Part shown: positions 11,001-13,521 of the stretch, in pieces | How the letters are laid out: every line of letters begins with the position of its first letter | Position numbering within the stretch: position 1 is the stretch's first letter | From: Actinomycetota bacterium | GTDB lineage: Bacteria > Actinomycetota > Acidimicrobiia > Acidimicrobiales > JAHWLA01 | Assembly (NCBI GenBank): GCA_019347595.1 | Contig: JAHWLA010000047.1 | Location: 1-13,521, forward strand | DNA: 13,521 bases | Reading direction: 5' to 3' | Position numbers and translations under genes: made by a program | The notes under the pieces: generated by a model | Databases searched by the model: none | The model's input: the letters and a program-made list of their open reading frames with translations, nothing else | Told to the model about the DNA's origin: nothing

Positions 11001-13521
11001 TCCGCCGGAGATCAGCGTGTCGGCGTCATTGGGGCCCTTCGGGGTCTTGGCCGCGTTGGCGTCGACGTTGAACGAGCCCGCCCCTGTGTTGCCGAGCGGG
11101 ATGAGGCCGTCGGCGACGATCGGGTTGTTGGCGAACTGGATGAACGCAGCCAGGGTCTTGATGACGGTCAGGTTGTTGCCGCTCACCGCCTCCATCAGCG
11201 ACAGCAGCGTGAGCGGCGGCTGGCCGACCAGCGCAGCCAGGTCGCTGACGACGGGCAGCGGCGCCGTCAGGGTGTCGACCACCGGGCCGAAGGGACCCGT
11301 GACGTTACGGATCTCCGCCAGCGTGGGCGCCAGGTACTTCTGCACGAACGCCGAGGCGTCGAGGTGCAGGTTGCCGAAGGCCACCGTGGGCGGCGCCAGT
11401 GTGCCGGGGACGGTCGAGTCCCATGTCCAGCCCGCGGTGAACGTGCCCACCACGCTCGGGAAGCCGGCGACCTGGTCGCTGGGGACTCCCGTGCGGAAGC
11501 GCACGTTGATCTTGGCGTTGGCTGTGATACCGGCCGCCGCCTGGAGCTTGCCGCCGACGAGGTCGGACAACGTCAGCGTGGTGCCGCCGCCCTCCCTCGT
11601 CAGGTCGAGGAAGGCGCCCAGACTGAGGCCGGTCCTATCGGTGGCCGGGCCGTTGTTGTCACGCAGGTTGACGCCCACAAAGCCGAGCTGGCCCGCCAGG
11701 CACCGGTTCGAGACCGGGAACGCGGGGATCGCTGTTGTGATGGGGCCGGTGGTCGGGTCGTCGATGACCGACGAGCACACCGAGGCGTCCTCGCCCAGGC
11801 CGACCGACGCCTGCACCTGGAGCTCCTTGCGGGTGCCCGTGCCGTCGTCGACGACGAGGTACGGGCCGTCGCGGTTGAGGCCGAGGTCGACCACCAGGTT
11901 CCAGTTGACCTGCGAGGTGACGGCGCCCGCCACCTTGATGGGCAGGCCGTCGAGGCCCACGTCGAAGGGCACGGTGCCGGTGCCGGCCGCCTGGCCGACG
12001 TTGAACCGGATGTGCACGTCGGTGATGTGCAGGACAGTGTGGATTGTGCTGTCGCAGGGAACCGACGTGCCGCACTCGAGGTCGACGAGGATGTCGGACT
12101 CGAACGGAGCGGTGGCGTCGGAGAAGCCGCGCCGCAGCAGGGCCGCGGAGCTGCTCGGTCCCAGCTTTGTGAACAGGAATGTCCTGATCGCCGACTGCAC
12201 CTCGTCGGGCGTTGTGGCCGCGTCGACCACGGGCCCGATGGCGTCGATGGTCGGCGTCACCACGCCTGTGTTGAGCTTGTTGACGATGTCGGCGCCCGCG
12301 TCGAGGGCGTCGCCCACGATCGGCAGTTTGTTGTTGCCAGTGCCACTGTTGGCGGAGGCCTCAAGCCCCTCCTCCAGCCGGGTCAGCAGGTCGGGCAGCG
12401 CCCGCAGCAGCATGTCCCAGTCGAGGGCGTAGGCGAGCAGCCGGCTGGTCAGCGCGGGCGGCACGGCCGTGGTGAAGGTGAAGCCCTTCTTGTCGGCGGT
12501 GAGGTCGGCGGCGAAGCCGACGTCGCTCAGGTGCTCGACCGTGCTGTCGGGCTTGACGAAGCCGAGCGACACGCGACCGCAGGCCATGCCCTCGATGTCG
12601 CGGTCCGCGTCGGTGGTGCCCGGGTCGTCGTCGTTCATTGTCACTGTGCCGCACGACTGGTCGGGCGGCGCTGCGAACTCGGCGTCGAGGCCTCCGAGCC
12701 ACGCGCTCGGCGACGACGGCGTGGCCGGGCCGCTGAGATCGAAGTCGGCCCCGATCTTCAGCACGCCGGCGCCGGCGCCGCCTGTCTTGCCGTTGATGCC
12801 CGCGTTGATCCCGATGGGCCCGATGTTGGCCGACAGGTCGACGTTGCTCGCCTCGAAGCGGCCCTTCAGTGTCAGGCCGGTGGTCGGGAGCACCTCGACC
12901 GACGGTGTCGTGCTGACGGGGACGGCCACGTCGAGACGAGCCGCGGCGTTGTAGGACACCTCCACGTCGGCGTTGGCGCCGACGCCGGCGATGGAGCCGG
13001 CGCTGCCCAGGCCCACGTTGAGCGGGGCCTCGATGGGGTCGGCGTTGGGCGCCTTGCCGTCGCAGAAGGCGGTGGGGTCGGACCCGAAGCCGGTGCAGCG
13101 CTGGTAGTTCAGCCCGATGGTGATCTTCCGTGTGGCGCCTGTGTCGTCTGTACCGAACACGATGGTGCCTGCGGGCAGACCGAGCTTGGTCTCGATGGCC
13201 GAGCCCAACTTGGCCAGCGTCAGCGGCACGTTCACCGACGGGTACTCGACGGTGTGGTCGCCGTCGACGTCTGTGTACGACAGGCGGACGCGGTACCCGG
13301 TCGGGTTGTCGTCGCTGGCGATGTTGCCCGGTGCGGCGACGGCCACGGGGACCGTCTTGGTGGGCGAGGTACCCACGGTGTCGGCCTTGCTCACGTTCGC
13401 CGGCGCGATGCTGCCCCCGGTGGCCGACCACGTGAGCCCGGTGGCGGGCTTCGGCGTGGTGGCCGCGCAGGAGATGGTCGCCGCGCCGCCGAGCTGGCTC
13501 GGGTCGCCCACCGGCGGGACG
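5049..13521 (-). CDS. Giant exported RTX calcium-binding protein (5' end outside window)
   Basis: This frame is open from the TAG at 5049 to the window edge, giving more than 2,820 residues; the true start and any signal peptide are missing. Residue numbers count from the GTG codon at 13511. Layout: an Ig-like start (about 1-80, ATISCAATTPKPATGLTWSATGG); a long beta-rich region with scattered Cys pairs (80-1,160); a module near 897-1,084 described separately; about 1,197-2,660 with roughly 80 RTX nonapeptides (GGxGxDxhx) in runs broken by linkers; and a 155-residue unique C-terminus. RTX repeats fold into a calcium-binding beta-roll outside the cell. The protein is most likely a surface or secreted structural protein or adhesin; I see no protease, lipase or toxin catalytic motif. 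No ABC exporter, HlyD-type or TolC-type gene is in view, so an N-terminal Sec signal is expected beyond the edge. Threonine is often coded by ACA, unlike the G/C-ending codons elsewhere. Confidence 0.92.
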   Translation of the reverse strand, partial: VPPVGDPSQLGGAATISCAATTPKPATGLTWSATGGSIAPANVSKADTVGTSPTKTVPVAVAAPGNIASDDNPTGYRVRLSYTDVDGDHTVEYPSVNVPLTLAKLGSAIETKLGLPAGTIVFGTDDTGATRKITIGLNYQRCTGFGSDPTAFCDGKAPNADPIEAPLNVGLGSAGSIAGVGANADVEVSYNAAARLDVAVPVSTTPSVEVLPTTGLTLKGRFEASNVDLSANIGPIGINAGINGKTGGAGAGVLKIGADFDLSGPATPSSPSAWLGGLDAEFAAPPDQSCGTVTMNDDDPGTTDADRDIEGMACGRVSLGFVKPDSTVEHLSDVGFAADLTADKKGFTFTTAVPPALTSRLLAYALDWDMLLRALPDLLTRLEEGLEASANSGTGNNKLPIVGDALDAGADIVNKLNTGVVTPTIDAIGPVVDAATTPDEVQSAIRTFLFTKLGPSSSAALLRRGFSDATAPFESDILVDLECGTSVPCDSTIHTVLHITDVHIRFNVGQAAGTGTVPFDVGLDGLPIKVAGAVTSQVNWNLVVDLGLNRDGPYLVVDDGTGTRKELQVQASVGLGEDASVCSSVIDDPTTGPITTAIPAFPVSNRCLAGQLGFVGVNLRDNNGPATDRTGLSLGAFLDLTREGGGTTLTLSDLVGGKLQAAAGITANAKINVRFRTGVPSDQVAGFPSVVGTFTAGWTWDSTVPGTLAPPTVAFGNLHLDASAFVQKYLAPTLAEIRNVTGPFGPVVDTLTAPLPVVSDLAALVGQPPLTLLSLMEAVSGNNLTVIKTLAAFIQFANNPIVADGLIPLGNTGAGSFNVDANAAKTPKGPNDADTLISGGSNKGTGLFSKPAVGGNNSQMTTKVNAAKPATQDNLPGTFGVPGLTFPFMEDAGQIFGFLMGQDITLIRFEVGRLQATAGFNYDFGPFFIGPVPVTAGIGGSVTLSGRFAIGYDTSGIRKVLAGGSGVHLFDGIFIDDLDSSGVDVPEVSLVGEVYARAAVTVFIASAGIEGGLRFTLDLNLDDRPQPDGKLRIEEVFNKLSNPICLFEVHGQLDLFLRFFLEIDYFVGSERWDFTIVELTLLEFSGACTPPKPKLANLDGAGVLTLNVGTQAKRDARQVATTIKDEKVIVRPAGGGRYSVEAFGVYQVYGPGAPFPGVAITKVLAHADDGNDTILLEPGKDENADLNSPSASIPFTAVGEIHGGPDTDTISGGDAGDTLRGDGGTDKISGGKGGDNIQGGTEADNIDGGQGNDTITGSGGADRISGGPGTDNIDGGPDGDFLSGGPGTDPSVSSNPAESRDLNDTIVGGDGGDQLDGGFGDDDMYGDAVLACNVAGSQVNDDLIDGGPGDDDMWGGAGADTMVGGPGHDDLCGNAGNDDLDGDNPDLDAAGGGNDTFNGGSGADEILGRSGHDVATGGANRDKVDGGIGNDDLAGGSGSDVVTGGAGLDVIVGDSATIASSDRAARASASQATRVALVSGEGNATGGTVNCGYVQHPAAGIEGGAADCLQGGADHDVLFGEGSADHVFGDDGEDWESGGSGADVMRGGKHADVMHGNAGDDEMHGDSGADQMFGGDDIDTMRGGIDADYMEGNNHADVMNGDGDADRMVGGSASPSAADGADTMRGDAANDVIIGDNGVIAADGTATMSDGGAGTFGDDTITGDGHDDRIYGHLGGDTIDGNTGHDYVVGDMGSITPGTRTGTWPGGAPIYSVALVDADKGGVDIVKGGDGNDHVYAGAAGDNVEGNAGDDYVEGNGGNDSIYGFNATVDDGVVQPSDSADRLTMTLVGDQDDLIGGSSTAVDGRTTTPDAGETLIAGNGDHDVITGDNADVTRIVDPGDATQWADDAIIPGARARGVVLRDREKTGAALAAVSGNDVIVGNDGSDRAYGEGGQDCIKGNANDDFLEGNQDVDCIEGNDGEDDIIGGSSTEVGGSPGVGDPDSGDFLHGGAGADAIAADNATIARSALADPTFQTDGRWLGVVAARWVKLLDVTTLDATRFGADAVSGGQGADIAFGQDGDDWISGGSEDDHIQGNGGVDNVFGDRLLSDASVTGDPTLPASLTGCPSADAAQLDGAQGATGQDDIIGGSERAGQRDAGDTIFGDGAEDFALGDNGTLVRPITSGAYVTTLHKYGNDGEGFVRTVTPFDREKTGAALAAVSGGDRIEGNDGGDRLFGEGGDDSVKGNAHDDYAEGDQGRDWVEGNDGQDDLVGGSSFALGADGVGAQRSDPDDGDFLYGGEGHDVVAGDNAVVARTASQAGTPVYFTTDGRLLEPTDRWIRLYDLDSLRAGAYGGDLISGGQAVDVGFGQDGDDWLSGGSEGDYLEGNGANDRFYGDRLPSDTTVAGVPAVPASLAGMSSGQPQLDGVPGPHGQDDIVGGSLLAGHRDGNDRVSADGAQDFVLGDNGSLVRELLGAVYGTYTSAEDTARIRRNAERFDVATPAAAGVWGNDVMEGNAGDDAMWGQDGNDELWGNGEDDDLFGELGNDRAFGGPGEDSLIGDRGGVTNTLVTAAMMADPASPFFSYTVSTPSPPFVTYHAFKAHPLDRRVDLLNEAAGSVGGPFIGNRVITHNGRDEGGHDLLRGGADHDSLHGTFGDDLVNGDSGGDYVYGDDGSDVMWGGRGSNDPLNTGDRGGTFDSLVDYVFGGHGGDPAKDAGVVTGGADILDYIPRVDVDPQSWHDAVATYSDLDGNVQESLRQHNQGIDWVYGGFDRDVMQANLETQGPNDGDRLIDWTGAWNLYTHCSPDYGGYNDIRAISPQMIDFLERLAYATGVGSSLSAVQNSATSAYRELALVYHKDVKVNSGKDYPTTPGHFEDIACSEN
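5052..5535 (-). other. Non-repetitive C-terminal domain of the giant RTX protein
   Basis: After the last RTX-like motif (GGADILDYIP) about 155 residues remain without repeats. They are rich in aromatic and acidic residues: DYIPRVDVDPQSWHD, HNQGIDWVYGGFDRDVMQ, GPNDGDRLIDWTGAWNLY, then a helical stretch (QMIDFLERLAYATG) and DYPTTPGHFEDIACSEN at the end. It has two cysteines (in LYTHCSPDYGG and IACSEN). It does not look like the short amphipathic secretion signal of type I exported RTX proteins. Its function is unknown; capping the beta-roll or attaching to a partner are possibilities. Confidence 0.6.
6210..7076 (-). repeat. RTX supermodule, copy B (289 residues)
   Basis: It starts at the D of DREKTGAALAAVSG and ends before RFDVATPAAAGVWGND, where a third copy would begin. 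Internal order matches copy A: six RTX units, GGSS insert, DP(D)DGDFL, GDNAVVAR linker, TTDGR..DRWIRLYDL, GGQ..D.GFGQDGDDWLSGGSE, GDRLPSD..V.G.P..PASL, QLDG..G..GQDDIVGGS..AG.RD, and the GDNGSLVRE linker. Confidence 0.85.
7077..7937 (-). repeat. RTX supermodule, copy A (287 residues)
   Basis: This copy is collinear with copy B over its whole length and shares the identical DREKTGAALAAVSG start and FGQDGDDW segment. Differences include two cysteines in the RTX run (GGQDCIKG, DVDCIEG) and one in LTGCPSADAAQ that copy B lacks. A shorter relative of the first part (about 8,370-7,938, VALVDADKGGVDIVKGGDGND to GDNADVTR) precedes it. Confidence 0.85.
10260..10830 (-). other. Beta-rich module before the RTX array of the giant protein
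   Basis: About 190 residues (roughly 897-1,084) stand out from the rest of the N-terminal part. Alternating hydrophobic strands (FEVGRLQATAGFNYDFGPFF, VTAGIGGSVTLSGRFAIGYDT) lead to HLFDGIFIDDLDSSGVDVPEV, which looks like a calcium-binding acidic loop. Strands with aromatics follow (CLFEVHGQLDLFLRFFLEID), ending in LLEFSGACTPP. One Cys at each end of the last part may pair. I have a vague memory of similar blocks in other very large bacterial RTX proteins but cannot name a family. Confidence 0.45.

Noticed and set aside
10759..12432. A 557-codon open frame on the plus strand inside the giant gene
   Set aside because: It is antisense to the well-supported giant protein. Its product is Pro/Ser/Thr/Arg-rich with no family motifs, and long antisense frames are expected in GC-rich coding DNA.
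5049..13521. The giant protein as a toxin, metalloprotease or lipase
   Set aside because: I found no HExxH zinc site, GxSxG serine hydrolase motif or acylation-type toxin region in the visible part. RTX repeats alone do not show a toxin.
13511..13521. The GTG at 13511 as the start of the giant gene
   Set aside because: The frame stays open to the edge (VPP precedes it), no signal peptide follows it, and it falls inside what looks like an Ig-like domain.

Overview
The window reads as a high-GC actinobacterial chromosome. An Acidimicrobiia-type relative is my guess, from the GC-rich codon third positions, the GTG starts, the Actinobacteria-style ribF/rpsO neighbourhood and the many exported proteins. 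No rRNA or marker long enough to settle the lineage is present. There are eight protein genes, little intergenic space (never more than about 125 bases without a gene), and no tRNA, insertion sequence or CRISPR array.

Left part (1-3500): housekeeping translation and flavin genes on the minus strand. ribF (riboflavin kinase/FAD synthetase) and rpsO (ribosomal protein S15) commonly sit side by side in Actinobacteria, often followed by pnp. Here they are separated by a two-gene minus-strand unit, an anchored CAP-domain surface protein followed 7 bases later by an orphan OmpR-type response regulator, and by a plus-strand ribosome-rescue factor gene (arfB) whose 3' end overlaps the regulator by 38 bases. 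A pair of CAACG direct repeats 11 bases apart lies upstream of the CAP-regulator unit and is a candidate autoregulatory operator.

Middle (3500-5050): two divergent genes for exported proteins of unknown function, a minus-strand lipoprotein and a plus-strand membrane-anchored four-cysteine protein, share a 60-base promoter region. This part carries long, nearly perfect inverted repeats. One 23-bp palindrome at 4945-4994 has a diverged second copy at 424-477, so it is a dispersed repeat and not just a local terminator.

Right part (5049-13521): one giant minus-strand gene of more than 2,820 codons runs off the window edge, so its start and any signal peptide are not visible. It has about 1,200 residues of beta-rich sequence, then about 1,460 residues with roughly 80 RTX calcium-binding nonapeptides, then a 155-residue non-repetitive C-terminal domain. 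The RTX part has a second layer of order: short runs of nonapeptides punctuated by a recurring GDN(A/G)-type linker, and a 287-289-residue supermodule present in two adjacent copies with a shorter third relative.

Four of the eight genes encode exported or surface proteins (CAP protein, lipoprotein, anchored Cys protein, giant RTX protein), so the area looks like a cell-surface locus set beside core translation genes. No type I secretion genes are visible.
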